Below are positions 1-9,846 of a DNA stretch of 64,000 nt, in pieces. The stretch lies in assembly GCF_000316575.1 (NCBI RefSeq), contig NC_019682.1, positions 2,292,001 to 2,356,000 on the forward strand. The letters run 5' to 3'. The notes under the pieces are model-generated. The model was not told where the DNA came from, searched no databases, and was given only the letters and a program-made list of their open reading frames with translations. The stretch's first letter is position 1; the number at the start of each line of letters is the position of its first letter. A program made the translations under genes and the position numbers. This stretch comes from Calothrix sp. PCC 7507 (GTDB lineage Bacteria > Cyanobacteriota > Cyanobacteriia > Cyanobacteriales > Nostocaceae).

Positions 1-375
1 ATCCAGCACTAGAGAGCAGTTTTGTTGTTTTTTAAGCTTCAGTGCCATCAGAGCAGCTAATCCAGGCAATGTTTCTTGAGCATATATGATATCAGGGCGA
101 AATTCTTCGATACTCTTGACGATTGCTTTAACATATGAACTCAAACTTCTTGAGCCAACAGATACAAAGGGTGCGTAGTCAACTGCTGAACAATTTAAGC
201 CAAGCTGACAAACCTCAAAATATTTGATGAGGTATCGTCCGAGGTAAAATGGTCTTGTAAACGCACCAAATGGTTGGCTAGAATCAAGCGTAGAAACAAT
301 CAGTAAGCGTTTATTTGTAACATCTGGAAGTTGAACATCCAAATTCTTTGGATCTGAAACTAATGTCATATTCAT
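1..375 (-). CDS. Glycosyltransferase family 4-like protein, N-terminal part (cut by window edge)
   Basis: The minus strand is open from an ATG at 375 to the window edge, giving 125 codons without a stop. The product begins MNMTLVSDPKNLD, followed by a hydrophobic beta strand (KRLLIVSTLDSS) and, near the end, the pattern EFRPDIIYAQETLPGLAAL. That pattern resembles the acceptor-side Rossmann domain of GT-B (GT4) glycosyltransferases, where a 'PDIIxxQ/H' strand is followed by a helix. The donor-binding half with the E-x7-E motif lies outside the window. It sits 73 bp downstream of a GT2 gene in the same direction and closes the visible exopolysaccharide operon. Family assignment rests on the pattern only. 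Confidence 0.7.
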   Translation of the reverse strand, partial: MNMTLVSDPKNLDVQLPDVTNKRLLIVSTLDSSQPFGAFTRPFYLGRYLIKYFEVCQLGLNCSAVDYAPFVSVGSRSLSSYVKAIVKSIEEFRPDIIYAQETLPGLAALMALKLKKQQNCSLVLD

Positions 376-448
376 TTTGTTGCTATAAAATGCTTTATCC
401 CATCAGTGAAATAGATTTTTCTATTTGGATGAGACTCGATGTTTATAT

Positions 449-1342
449 TTAAGCCTTGGAGTTTTGTTGTTGTGTTTCTTCAGTAAAAGCAGGAGACTCA
501 TTTAGATTTTTATAGCCGATGATGGCACGTAGATAAGGTAATATCCAGTATAAAAACCAAAAGTTACCCGAGTGTCTCCTCACAAAAACAGTCCATGCTC
601 GTATGGGATAACCTTTGATTTGGAGTATTTTATTTAAGCGTTCATGAACAGATAACTTAGTATCAACCCAGCTACCCCGAACAGAATTTTTAGAGCAAGT
701 ACCCACATATCCAGGTGCTATCCATACTGAACAATCTAACTGACGCGCTCTTAATCCGTAGTCTAAATCGCCTAATGTATGGATAAAAGCAGGATCTAAA
801 TTACCTACCTTCTCAGCAACGGAATTAGGAATGAGTACGCAATTTCCGTACATTGTGTCGCATTCTTGAAGTTCTTGGCTGGGTTGGACAAATTCATATT
901 TATTGGAGTACCAAATCTTTGATTTTACAGCACCGCCATATGTTGGCTTTCCTGATATCGCATCTCGAGTTGAACCAACAATTATCGAGTTTGGATAACC
1001 TTTTTCTACGAGTTGATGGTGAGTAGTCTGAAGTTTACTTAAAGCATTTGCATCAAGTATCGTGTCATCATTTAACCAGAGATAGTAGTCATAATTTCTC
1101 TTTAAAGCTTCACTAAAAGCTAAGTGCATTCCTCCTACCCAGAAGAGATTTCCATTTCCTTTTAGGATATTAACTAATGGATAATTTGCTTTGACTATAT
1201 CTGCAGTGCCATCAGAGCTACCATCATCAACTAGATAAACATTAAAAGCAACATTCTGTTGATAAAGTGCTTGTAGACAATACAGTGTTATATTACATCT
1301 GTTATAACAAGTTATCAGCACTGCTATCGTAGCATTATTCAT
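449..1342 (-). CDS. Glycosyltransferase family 2 protein (297 aa)
   Basis: This is a GT-A fold glycosyltransferase, expected to transfer a sugar from a nucleotide donor to a lipid-linked oligosaccharide on the cytoplasmic side of the membrane. The N-terminus has the classic GT2 strand and loop ITCYNR (about 11-15), the nucleotide-binding VDDGSSDGT (38-46) and the metal-binding segment LNDDT (90-94, DXD-like). A later GDLDYGLRAR motif resembles the catalytic-base region of rhamnosyltransferase-like GT2 enzymes. The C-terminus has a hydrophobic stretch (FWFLYWILPYLRAIIGY) that could associate with the membrane. It belongs to the minus-strand polysaccharide operon, 91 bp downstream of the polymerase gene. 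The exact sugar and acceptor cannot be read from sequence. Confidence 0.85.
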   Translation of the reverse strand: MNNATIAVLITCYNRCNITLYCLQALYQQNVAFNVYLVDDGSSDGTADIVKANYPLVNILKGNGNLFWVGGMHLAFSEALKRNYDYYLWLNDDTILDANALSKLQTTHHQLVEKGYPNSIIVGSTRDAISGKPTYGGAVKSKIWYSNKYEFVQPSQELQECDTMYGNCVLIPNSVAEKVGNLDPAFIHTLGDLDYGLRARQLDCSVWIAPGYVGTCSKNSVRGSWVDTKLSVHERLNKILQIKGYPIRAWTVFVRRHSGNFWFLYWILPYLRAIIGYKNLNESPAFTEETQQQNSKA

Positions 1343-1433
1343 GGTATTTCCCCCAAATCATTTATTAGTTTATCTAACAATCGAAGTGATTCCATCAAAT
1401 CAATATCTCATTTTTTTGATTATTGATTGATTT

Positions 1434-2717
1434 TTATATTGCTAGAGTGTTGTATTTAATTGTTGTTTTTTGCAATCGACTCAACTCGATTTTGGATGAA
1501 ACTGCTATAGAAACGTAAGTAATCCAAAATAAATTATTTGGTGTAATAAATGTCATGCTCTCACTAAGATTTGTGATAAGAGTTATCCCTACAAATACCA
1601 ACATCCAAAAATATTCTATGTTCCTAATTGTTAGTAAAAGTATTGTGATTCTGTGTAATAAACTAAAAAAGTTAAATAAACATAAAGATAAACCTACTAA
1701 TCCAAGGTTTAGAAATAGATCCAAAAAGCCATTATGAGAAATATTAGCTACTGGTTTTTTACTAGACGTATCAATAATATTTTCTAATCCAGTCTTTTCA
1801 TCACCTAACCATGTATTATTCAGGACATAATCAGAAGCTTCGGAACCCCAAAATCCATAATATCCGTAACCTAAAATTGGTCTTTCTAATCCTTTTTCAA
1901 TTACTAAACTCCATATGGGTGTACGCCCGTTAAATTCCAAATTTTTTCCCAAAATATTAATAAATATACTTTCTATATTCATTAAAAATGAGATAACTAA
2001 AGCGCCAGAAAATAGCAGTAGCAAAAGTAGATAAAACAGTCTGTAATTACGCTGCTTGGCAACTTTATAAATAGGCAATAAAGCTAGTGTAAAAAATAAC
2101 ATTATCAAGCCTGTAGTGCTATTAGAAAGTTTAAGTAAAACAAGGGATAATACCATGCCAACTAAGGTAATCCAACGATTATTATGTTTGTCAAATAGGG
2201 TCATTAACAGAAGTGAAGCTGCAAAACCCATAAAACGTCCTAAACGTTGTTTGTGGTCATAAATACCTCTCCACGATATGACACCATTTATGAAATGAGT
2301 TCCATAAGCTGGCATTAATGCACCAGCAAATAGACTTAGAATTATTGCTAGTAAAAAAATCCAAGATAACAAACGCATTTGCTCTTTGGGTGTATATCGC
2401 ATCCCCAAAAATATACCTAATAAAGTTGTGCGTATTAGACCCTTAGCATAATCCGCAGTGTAAGATACATTCTCAGACCAGAAAATTGAAATGACGGCAA
2501 CTACAACTAAGAGCAATAGAGATTTATCTCTCGTTGCAGCATAAGCTAAATGCTTCCATCTGCCAATAACTAGTAAGATTAATATTCCATAACTACTAAT
2601 ATTGAAGAGAGTATTGATAGGGGCAGGTACTACAAATTCTTGGCTGAAAATAAGTAATAAGACAACCCCGATTAACTCTAAAAAACTTCCAAGTTTAGGA
2701 GAGGCTTGCTTGTTCAA
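1434..2717 (-). CDS. O-antigen ligase/polymerase family membrane protein (Wzy-like, 427 aa)
   Basis: This is a polytopic membrane protein with roughly ten to twelve hydrophobic segments. A large hydrophilic loop lies around residues 255-330, where the Wzy_C/O-antigen ligase family normally carries its periplasmic catalytic loop; that loop contains GRTPIWSLVIEKGLERPILGYG, typical of the family, plus a conserved-looking SHNGFLDLFLNLG. In the Wzx/Wzy pathway such proteins polymerise undecaprenyl-linked repeat units outside the plasma membrane. The flippase and the Wzc-like co-polymerase in the same operon support this. It lies only 10 bp downstream of the GT4 gene ending at 2728. A ligase role instead of a polymerase role cannot be excluded, since the two share this fold. 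Confidence 0.85.
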   Translation of the reverse strand: MNKQASPKLGSFLELIGVVLLLIFSQEFVVPAPINTLFNISSYGILILLVIGRWKHLAYAATRDKSLLLLVVVAVISIFWSENVSYTADYAKGLIRTTLLGIFLGMRYTPKEQMRLLSWIFLLAIILSLFAGALMPAYGTHFINGVISWRGIYDHKQRLGRFMGFAASLLLMTLFDKHNNRWITLVGMVLSLVLLKLSNSTTGLIMLFFTLALLPIYKVAKQRNYRLFYLLLLLLFSGALVISFLMNIESIFINILGKNLEFNGRTPIWSLVIEKGLERPILGYGYYGFWGSEASDYVLNNTWLGDEKTGLENIIDTSSKKPVANISHNGFLDLFLNLGLVGLSLCLFNFFSLLHRITILLLTIRNIEYFWMLVFVGITLITNLSESMTFITPNNLFWITYVSIAVSSKIELSRLQKTTIKYNTLAI

Positions 2718-2727
2718 TTTATACTGC

Positions 2728-3990
2728 TTAAATTATAGATTTTTGATTAGTAAGAATATTTTCAAAAAGAGCTAGGTATTGACGGGCTTGATTTTCTAGA
2801 GTAAATTCTCGTTCTGCTTTCTCACGAGCGCAGAGGGATAGTTTTTGATGTCTGTCTTGGTTTTCTAATACCCAAATAATTCCTGCTGCTAAATCTTCAG
2901 ATGCATAGGGTATAGCTAAGTAGCCATTCTGCTGATGGTTAATAATATCCTTTAAACCAGTAGCATTAAAGGCTACTACTGGAGTACCACAAGCTAAGGA
3001 TTCAGAGGCTGTTTGACCAAAAGATTCTTGAATGGATGGCACAATCATGACATCAGCAGCTGAGTAAATAACTGCTAAAGAAAGATCATCATTGATATGT
3101 CCTAGATAGTGGGTTTTAAAACCTAAATCAGTTGGATTATTAGGTTGTGATGCACCGAAGATGACTAACTCTAACTTATCTTGCCAGCTAGATTTGCTCA
3201 AGTCTCGTAGTGCTGATTGTAATAGATGGAATCCCTTATTACTATCACTTGTTGCTTGTATAGCTCCGAAAAGGATGAGTTGTTTATCTTGGGGTAAATT
3301 CAGTAATTCTCGTGCTACACGTTGATTAATCGGGCGATATTTTTGAGTATCAAGGCCATGTGGGATAACTTGAATTGGTAAATTCTTTAAGAGAGAACTG
3401 TTTCCAGCACATTTAGCTATCCAAGAACTGGGAGAAACAATAGTTGGATGCAAGTCTTTCCAAGCTTTAGCTTTGCGCTCCCAAACCCAGCGGGATAAAT
3501 CCCAGTCTTGACTGCTGTGAAGCTGAGGACAAGCACCACAGGATATTGTATAGCGATCGCACTCTCCACTGACATGACATCCTCCCGTGAAGAACCACAT
3601 ATCATGCAGCGTCACAACTAGAGGGCGTTTCAGCTTGGCAATGCTTTCTATCTGCATAAATCCTGCACCAACCCAGTGCAGATTGATGATATCTGGATCG
3701 ATTTGATTCACCTTAGATGCAGTTCTATCAGGTATCCACTGGAGAGAAAATGTCGTATTCTTACGTTGAGTGTAAAATTTTAATGGCAAGGCATCAAAGG
3801 TTAGCTTTGCTCGTTCTATACCTTGAAAAAGTCTGATCTCAGGTGCAAATACTGCTCTGTTATCGCTAGATTTTTCCTGTACTAGCATCTGCGAATTAAC
3901 ATTGATATTCTGTAATCCCTTGTGCAAGCGATAGGCAGCACGAGCAGCGCCACCTTGCATATCTGATGTGCTAATGTGTAAAACCTTCAT
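2728..3990 (-). CDS. Glycosyltransferase family 4 protein (420 aa)
   Basis: This GT-B fold enzyme starts MKVLHISTSDMQGGAARAAYRLHKGL, the usual GT4 beginning with a glycine-rich loop after the first strand. The middle has LVVTLHDMWFFTGGCH, as in many GT4 acceptor domains, and a small cysteine cluster follows (GCHVSGECDRYTISCGACP). The C-terminal donor domain carries PSIQESFGQTASES, the E-x7-E retaining-transferase motif at about E322 and E330. It lies in the exopolysaccharide operon, 14 bp from the upstream transferase and 10 bp from the polymerase. The nucleotide sugar used is unknown. Confidence 0.9.
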   Translation of the reverse strand: MKVLHISTSDMQGGAARAAYRLHKGLQNINVNSQMLVQEKSSDNRAVFAPEIRLFQGIERAKLTFDALPLKFYTQRKNTTFSLQWIPDRTASKVNQIDPDIINLHWVGAGFMQIESIAKLKRPLVVTLHDMWFFTGGCHVSGECDRYTISCGACPQLHSSQDWDLSRWVWERKAKAWKDLHPTIVSPSSWIAKCAGNSSLLKNLPIQVIPHGLDTQKYRPINQRVARELLNLPQDKQLILFGAIQATSDSNKGFHLLQSALRDLSKSSWQDKLELVIFGASQPNNPTDLGFKTHYLGHINDDLSLAVIYSAADVMIVPSIQESFGQTASESLACGTPVVAFNATGLKDIINHQQNGYLAIPYASEDLAAGIIWVLENQDRHQKLSLCAREKAEREFTLENQARQYLALFENILTNQKSII

Positions 3991-4004
3991 TGAAAAACTT
4001 TGAC

Positions 4005-4937
4005 CTAAATCGAATTTAATTTAAGTTTTGTCTTAAGTATTTGCTTCATTTCTAGCTTAAACATATCTAAATGAGTTGTTCCATACATGGTTTTTTGGAT
4101 AAATTCATCAGACTGAGCATCTCTAATGACAAATGGTGGATGATTTAGGGGTAACTCTATTGCTGTTGTGGGCAAACTGTCATATGGATTGCTTTTACTG
4201 TTAGCAAAATGAGTTGAGTCTGTACCAAAACCAAGATTAGAAATTAAATTCACATTGGCAATAATTCCGAAACTACTCTGCATCCAGCAGGCAAATGTCC
4301 ATTGATAATCCCAAGTTATTCCTAAAGGATTTTCATAAACAGATTGTAGGATATAGTTCCAATATTTGACTGCTAGTGGCTCTATGAGAATATCCTTAAG
4401 CAAGCCTGCTGACTGAACTTCTTGCCAGAGTTTCATAGTCAGGTCATAATGCTGCCAAGCGCGTCTCCAACTTGCCCAGCCCCAGCAGAAATTATAGCGT
4501 GAAAAGTAGTAACTATAATTAGTTCGTCTTTGCCCAAACAGCACATTCTCACCAGAAATTGAACTGACACGAGTATCATATCTATATTTATCTAGTAATT
4601 CTTCACAAAAAGGAAAAAATGTTGGATGGGGTAAACAATCATCTTCGAGAATAATGGCTTCTTCAACATTACTAAAAACCCAATCTAGACCACTCGATAC
4701 CCGTTTTGCACAACCTAAGTTGACCTCAGAGTAGTTTTTGATTACTTCACAATCCCAATCAACTCGCTCAATAATTGCTCGAGTGGCTGCACATTTTTCT
4801 GCTTCACCGGGAACATCAATTCTCGCTCCATCGGCAATCACAAAAAGCTTTGGTGGTTTGGCACGGCGGATTTCTTCAAAAACCTTTTCTGTTGTATGTG
4901 GTCTTTTAAAGATGATAAATGCTACTGGAGTTTGCAT
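4005..4937 (-). CDS. Glycosyltransferase, GT-A type, HlpA-like (310 aa)
   Basis: The protein has a nucleotide-sugar transferase fold: TPVAFIIFKRPHTTEKVFEEI at the start, a FVIADGAR strand at 32-39, and AIILEDDCLPHP with acidic residues 98-100 in the position of a DXD metal site. Later FCWGWASWRRAW is characteristic of a family often annotated as 'hemolytic protein HlpA-like' or sugar transferase in bacterial polysaccharide clusters. It has no membrane segment and is expected to be cytosolic or peripheral. It lies between the flippase (19 bp gap) and the GT4 gene (14 bp gap), which supports a role in assembling the repeat unit. The substrate is not predictable. Confidence 0.8.
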   Translation of the reverse strand: MQTPVAFIIFKRPHTTEKVFEEIRRAKPPKLFVIADGARIDVPGEAEKCAATRAIIERVDWDCEVIKNYSEVNLGCAKRVSSGLDWVFSNVEEAIILEDDCLPHPTFFPFCEELLDKYRYDTRVSSISGENVLFGQRRTNYSYYFSRYNFCWGWASWRRAWQHYDLTMKLWQEVQSAGLLKDILIEPLAVKYWNYILQSVYENPLGITWDYQWTFACWMQSSFGIIANVNLISNLGFGTDSTHFANSKSNPYDSLPTTAIELPLNHPPFVIRDAQSDEFIQKTMYGTTHLDMFKLEMKQILKTKLKLNSI

Positions 4938-4956
4938 ATTTAAATTAGCGCGAAAT

Positions 4957-6321
4957 TTACTTGATGGTTTTTAATTGCCAAAAATATATAAGTGATTGTA
5001 TTTGAATGAGAAATATTTTACGGGTTTTTGGATAAATGGCATTACTAAAAAAGTCAGAACATGCATAGGAAATTAGGGTGGCGATCGCTGCACCTAATCC
5101 AGCATATTTAGGAATTAGCCAGAGATTTAATAAAATGTTGCTAACTGCACCAATCACTGTTCTATACATAGAGAGGTGAGTTAATCCTTCAGCAATAAAC
5201 CAAGGTGATATGGCTACCCCTACAAATACAAACAAAGAAGCCCAGATATGAATTGATAAAATAGCTCCTGCATCTACGTAGTTATTACCAAAAAGTATAT
5301 TAATGACTGTTCCCGATAAAAAAGTCATGGGTAGGGAAATCATGACTGCAACCAAAATCATCAAGCGAATTAATTGTTTAATGCGCTGGTAGTAAAGTTC
5401 TTCACTAGTTTTTTTAGCTGCGAAAATCGCCGGTGAAACAGAAGAAGAAATTGCCATAGGGATAAAATAAAACATCTCAGAAACACGAGTTGCTGCGGAA
5501 TAAATACCCACTGCATTATTGCCCAACATTTCGCCTAGCATAATCTGATCTATTTTCATATAAATCAAGATAGCAAAGCTAGAAAAAATCAAAGGCCAAC
5601 TTTCCTGGAGCATATTCTTGGCAATTGAAAAACTCCAATTCCCTAAAAAATTTGATTTACTTTTGAATGTATAGATTAAATACAAACTTAAAGCACCTAA
5701 CCCAATTTCTGCAACACTGATAATCACAAAAGCTATTAATGGTGCTTTGATATAAATCAGAAAAACTTTACTCAAAGCAATAATTACAAAAGCTATGTTT
5801 TTTACAACAACAGTGTACTTTGATTGTACCTGTGATTGAAACCAGAGGTCGATGGTATCAAAAGCCTGAAAAATACCTCCTGTGGCTAAAATTGCTACGA
5901 GTAAGATAGTCTGGTCTTGTTGATGATGGAATAGAAAAACACAGCTAACTGTTAATAATAAGGCTCCAATACCACCTAGAAATTTTAACCAGAAGACTGT
6001 TCCCAAGATTTGCTTTTCGTCTTGTGGTTTACGTACTAGATCGCGCACGACTACGCTATCTAATCCTAAGTTGGCAAGTGGATTAAATAGGGCAACAAAG
6101 GCAATAGCATAGTTAAAAAGACCATATTGACTTACTCCCAAGTAGCGTGCGACCCAGACTCCGATAATCAGAGCAACACCCATGCGAAGAATACGATCGC
6201 CAAATAGCCAACTAGTATTGGCAATAATGGCACGTAGTTCAGAGTTGGGCTTGAGGTTGAAGAACTTTTGCAGTTTGAATTTACCTAGCATCACACTATA
6301 GTCGTTTTGGTTATCTGACAT
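4957..6321 (-). CDS. Polysaccharide flippase, Wzx/MATE-like (454 aa)
   Basis: The protein is very hydrophobic, with about twelve to fourteen predicted transmembrane helices. It begins with an amphipathic stretch and then NTSWLFGDRILRMGVALIIGVWVARYLGVSQYGLFNYA, the conserved start of the oligosaccharide flippase (Polysacc_synt) family. SKVFLIYIKAPLIAF and the PLANLGLDSVVVRDLVRKP region also fit the family. Wzx proteins move undecaprenyl-PP-linked repeat units across the plasma membrane. The gene is 6 bp downstream of the Wzc-like gene and 19 bp upstream of a glycosyltransferase, so it is almost certainly co-transcribed with them. Confidence 0.9.
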   Translation of the reverse strand: MSDNQNDYSVMLGKFKLQKFFNLKPNSELRAIIANTSWLFGDRILRMGVALIIGVWVARYLGVSQYGLFNYAIAFVALFNPLANLGLDSVVVRDLVRKPQDEKQILGTVFWLKFLGGIGALLLTVSCVFLFHHQQDQTILLVAILATGGIFQAFDTIDLWFQSQVQSKYTVVVKNIAFVIIALSKVFLIYIKAPLIAFVIISVAEIGLGALSLYLIYTFKSKSNFLGNWSFSIAKNMLQESWPLIFSSFAILIYMKIDQIMLGEMLGNNAVGIYSAATRVSEMFYFIPMAISSSVSPAIFAAKKTSEELYYQRIKQLIRLMILVAVMISLPMTFLSGTVINILFGNNYVDAGAILSIHIWASLFVFVGVAISPWFIAEGLTHLSMYRTVIGAVSNILLNLWLIPKYAGLGAAIATLISYACSDFFSNAIYPKTRKIFLIQIQSLIYFWQLKTIK

Positions 6322-6327
6322 CAGCGT

Positions 6328-8559
6328 TTAGAAATAGCGATCGTCCATCACTTTTGCAGCAGCTTCTTTGATCAATACGGATTTTGGTGATGGCGCATCT
6401 TGCTCGATCGATTCCTTGGAATAGTAAAAATAGCTATCAGGTTCAAGTTTGACATTCACACCATTAATCACCATACCCAAGACTTGTTGCCCTGACTGGT
6501 CAAGAAACTCTTTAGCAGCGCTAGCACTTGCTGAATCAACAATTCCCGGACGAACTACTAGTAAAATACCATCAGTCATTTTTCCTAAAACCGCTGCATC
6601 AGGTATCCCCGTCAGGGGAGGAGTATCAAAAATCACAAAATCGTATTCTTTCGCAAAGATTTTCACCAATGAGTCCATCCGTTTTGATCCCAACAAAGCT
6701 ATTGAGTTGGGAGGTATCACCCCTGAAGTCAAGACATATAGGTTAGGGATGAATTCCTGCACTGCTTTATTCAGCGGAACTTGGTCAACGATCACATTCG
6801 ATAGACCAACTGCATTTGTCATTCCCCAGATATGATGCTGGACTGGATGCCGCATATCTGCGTCTACTAGCAACACCCGACGCCCTAACTGAGCGATCGC
6901 TACAGCCAGATTAGCCGCTACCTCAGATTTGCCTTCTTTAGCCACGGAACTAGTAACTGCGATCGCTTTTAGCTCCTCATCCGAACCCAAGAACTTCAAG
7001 TTGGCTTGCAGCATTTGATAGGCATTCCCAATCGGGTAGTGGGGGATGTCCCTACCAATCAATCTGGGTATAGCAAACGGTTGTTCTCCTCCCGGTAGCA
7101 AAGAACTATTTTTAGTATTTCTGCCCACTAAAGGAATCACGCCCAGTAATGTATATTGCAGCAATTCTCTGGCTTCTTTAACTGTCTTAACTGAGCGGTC
7201 AATCATATCTAACGTTAAGGCAGCAATTAAACCAAGCATGGCACCAAAAATACCTCCACCCAGAACAATCAAGTTTTTTTGAGAAGCTGCTGGTGCATCA
7301 GGAATTAATGCAGGAGAGATAATCCGCGCATTCCCAATATTTTGGTTTTCTGCTACTTGCACTTCTTGCAGCTTGGTTAAGAGTGCTTCATAGGTCGTTT
7401 GAGCCGCTTTTAGCTTACGCTCAAGCTGCCGCTGAGTCTGCTCAAATTTGGGTAAACCATTTGCCCGTTTTTTGTAAACAGACAATTTATTAGACAGTGT
7501 AGTTATTTCTCCCTCTAAACCAGCACGTTCTACTTCGGAGCGAGCAAAATCTGCGATCAAACCTTGTCGTAGTTCACCAATCTGTAAATTACCTTTAATA
7601 ACTGTTTTAGTACTACCAACTCCTTCCTCTATCCGCCCTTTGAGTAAGAGATTAAGAACAGCAATTTTTTCTTTTAGGTTAATGATTGTCGGATGGTTTG
7701 GCCGCAAACGAATTAGTTCAATTGCTAGCTGACTTTGCGCTTCTTGGCGTTGAGTCAGAACTTGCTGTACACCAGGTATTTGACTCAAGGAGGCTAAAGT
7801 TACAGCTTGTTGTGAATTCACATTTGCTTGTTTTTGCAACTTTTTTGTTCTTGCACCAACTTCAACTAACTTCGCTTGGGTTTGATTTATTTGTTCTTCT
7901 AAACGCGAAATTACCTGCACTGCTGTAGAGGCTTCTTCTTGAAGGGCAATTATTTTATTTTCTTCTTTAAATTTTCGCAGAGCTAATTCTGCCCCTCTGA
8001 CACTTATTTCTGTTGCAGGGAGTTGTTGTGAAATAAATTTTCGAGCTGAAACTGCCTCTGCGCGATTCGCCTCGATATTATTCCGGATATAAGCATCCAT
8101 CACTTTGTTAACAACTTTCGCTGCTAGAGTTGGATCTTTATCAGTATACGAAATTTGTAAGATATCAGTTCCTTTAGAACTCTCTACCTTTAATTTGTGG
8201 GATAAGTCTTGAGTTTGAATAAACTTGCCTCGTTCATTTTTCAACTTCAGTACTCTAATTGTTTCCTGAATCACTGGAACTGATACAACTATCTTGGCCT
8301 GAGTATCTGATGGACTGTTTGTGTTCACTAAAGAATCAACCTGTCCTATGCCTTCTCCTAACCCTGTGAGTGAGGCACTACGATTAGTTTTAATCAACAA
8401 GCTTCCTTCTGCCTTGTAAGCTGGTTTCAAGGAAACTGCATACAAGAATGCTAGCGTAACAACTACACCAAAAACTCCGGCGGCAGGTATCCAGCGTCGT
8501 TGCAAAATTAGTAAATATTTTTGAAAATCTATCTCTTCAAACTTTGGTATGGATTCCAT
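6328..8559 (-). CDS. Wzc-like polysaccharide co-polymerase with BY-kinase domain (743-745 aa)
   Basis: The order is: a Wzz-type region with a first membrane segment (about 30-50), a long periplasmic coiled-coil part (about 175-410), a second membrane helix (about 440-460, LGGGIFGAMLGLIAAL), then a cytoplasmic P-loop tyrosine kinase. Kinase motifs are the modified Walker A VAKEGKSE (about 541-548), Walker A' VLLVDADMR and Walker B FVIFDTPP (about 645-650). Tyrosines in YFYY near 712 and a final RYF may be the autophosphorylation cluster, shorter than in E. coli Wzc. Such proteins control chain length and export of polysaccharides. A GTG at 8565 would add two residues; I prefer the ATG at 8559. 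It is the first gene of the transport/synthesis operon. Confidence 0.92.
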   Translation of the reverse strand: MESIPKFEEIDFQKYLLILQRRWIPAAGVFGVVVTLAFLYAVSLKPAYKAEGSLLIKTNRSASLTGLGEGIGQVDSLVNTNSPSDTQAKIVVSVPVIQETIRVLKLKNERGKFIQTQDLSHKLKVESSKGTDILQISYTDKDPTLAAKVVNKVMDAYIRNNIEANRAEAVSARKFISQQLPATEISVRGAELALRKFKEENKIIALQEEASTAVQVISRLEEQINQTQAKLVEVGARTKKLQKQANVNSQQAVTLASLSQIPGVQQVLTQRQEAQSQLAIELIRLRPNHPTIINLKEKIAVLNLLLKGRIEEGVGSTKTVIKGNLQIGELRQGLIADFARSEVERAGLEGEITTLSNKLSVYKKRANGLPKFEQTQRQLERKLKAAQTTYEALLTKLQEVQVAENQNIGNARIISPALIPDAPAASQKNLIVLGGGIFGAMLGLIAALTLDMIDRSVKTVKEARELLQYTLLGVIPLVGRNTKNSSLLPGGEQPFAIPRLIGRDIPHYPIGNAYQMLQANLKFLGSDEELKAIAVTSSVAKEGKSEVAANLAVAIAQLGRRVLLVDADMRHPVQHHIWGMTNAVGLSNVIVDQVPLNKAVQEFIPNLYVLTSGVIPPNSIALLGSKRMDSLVKIFAKEYDFVIFDTPPLTGIPDAAVLGKMTDGILLVVRPGIVDSASASAAKEFLDQSGQQVLGMVINGVNVKLEPDSYFYYSKESIEQDAPSPKSVLIKEAAAKVMDDRYF

Positions 8560-8611
8560 AATCACAGATGCAGATATTGATAGTAGTACTTAAATTGCGG
8601 CTGCAACTGGC

Positions 8612-9052
8612 TTAATTTCTCAAATGGAAGTCTTTTCCACCATGATCTCCCAAGATTCGGGCATGTCTACGAGTAAACTCACCTACAGATGGATTTCCTT
8701 GGGGGTCAATTACCCCACTAGCTTGTTGCCAATATTCTGGGGGTGCTTCGGATACTTCATAGGTGCAAGCTTCCTGGGGAGAAGCTTTGATCAGACACTT
8801 TTTGACGTGATACCACTTTGTTTGTTCACATTGATCACACCAAAAAGCTTCTAACCATTCACCCCGTATGGAAATAGCCGTCTTGGCTGCTACTAACATT
8901 AGTGCGTTTCGCCGTCCCACACCCCTTTTTTGGAGTTGTTCAGCACTATCAGCAAATAATTGATATTTTTGACTCACACTATGTAAATAACACCCATGAA
9001 CTGGACAGAAAATAGCTCGTCTTTTTGAACGTTTTCGATTTTTGTTACTCAT
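8612..9052 (-). CDS. Conserved hypothetical protein with paired Cys/His motifs (about 146 aa)
   Basis: I do not recognise a named function. From the ATG at 9052 the product begins with a strongly basic MSNKNRKRSKRRA, followed by CPVHGCYLHS and later FWCDQCEQTKWYHVKKC, so two Cys/His clusters that could form a zinc ribbon. The C-terminus (PPEYWQQASGVIDPQGNPSVGEFTRRHARI) is compact and hydrophilic. The frame is also open upstream to 9097, but the basic start at 9052 looks like the real one. It lies 52 bp upstream of the Wzc-like gene in the same direction, so it may head the polysaccharide operon. A nucleic-acid or zinc-binding role is inference only. Confidence 0.75.
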   Translation of the reverse strand: MSNKNRKRSKRRAIFCPVHGCYLHSVSQKYQLFADSAEQLQKRGVGRRNALMLVAAKTAISIRGEWLEAFWCDQCEQTKWYHVKKCLIKASPQEACTYEVSEAPPEYWQQASGVIDPQGNPSVGEFTRRHARILGDHGGKDFHLRN

Positions 9053-9846
9053 ATTCCGCACTTCAAGATAGAATATCTTGATATTCAAGAAGTTCAAGTT
9101 CTCTACTTATGAATACCAACTATCTCCTGCAACTAGTTTTGGTTTTACTTCTCAAAATATGACTGCACTCACCATTTCCCTAAAACAATCGTTCTTGGTT
9201 TTTCACTCCTGATTTGTCATATAGGTATCAATACAGTTCAGTTGAGGATGTTTGGTATTGATTCTAGGTATGTAGACGCGACAAGACTCTACGGGAACGC
9301 TAAAAGCCTACACTGATCAACACACTATTTGGGATTTAACTGGAATAGTATTGCAATATAACCATCAACAAAAATTTGCAATCTTAAGTGATGGGGAGAT
9401 TGCAAATCCAAATTTTCTCCTACGGTATTTCACTACCTTGAAAGGGCTGTGATTGATTAATACTGATAGTGATTTGCGATTTCTATCTAATCACAATTAA
9501 TCCGATATTAGAAATATTTATGTATTACAAAATGAAGTGCTAGCAGTAGGTTGTTACACTTATCCTGCAATTCGACCTCACTCACTGTTAGCAATAGCAA
9601 AGATGAGAAGAAGGTTACGTTGGAGGGACTGAGATCGCAAAGGTCATCGAAGCCCAACTCCTAATTCATACAAGTCAGTTATTTAGTTAAAGATTTAGAT
9701 GCTTAATTAACAAACAATGGCATCAAAATCTATACAAAATATTCTCTGAGGTCTTGCTAATTTAAAGCTCATACAAGACCAGGAAATTGTGGATTTTCTA
9801 ATCTATTTAAGCACACTTTAGAGAACTCCACAAAAAGAGATGCCCA

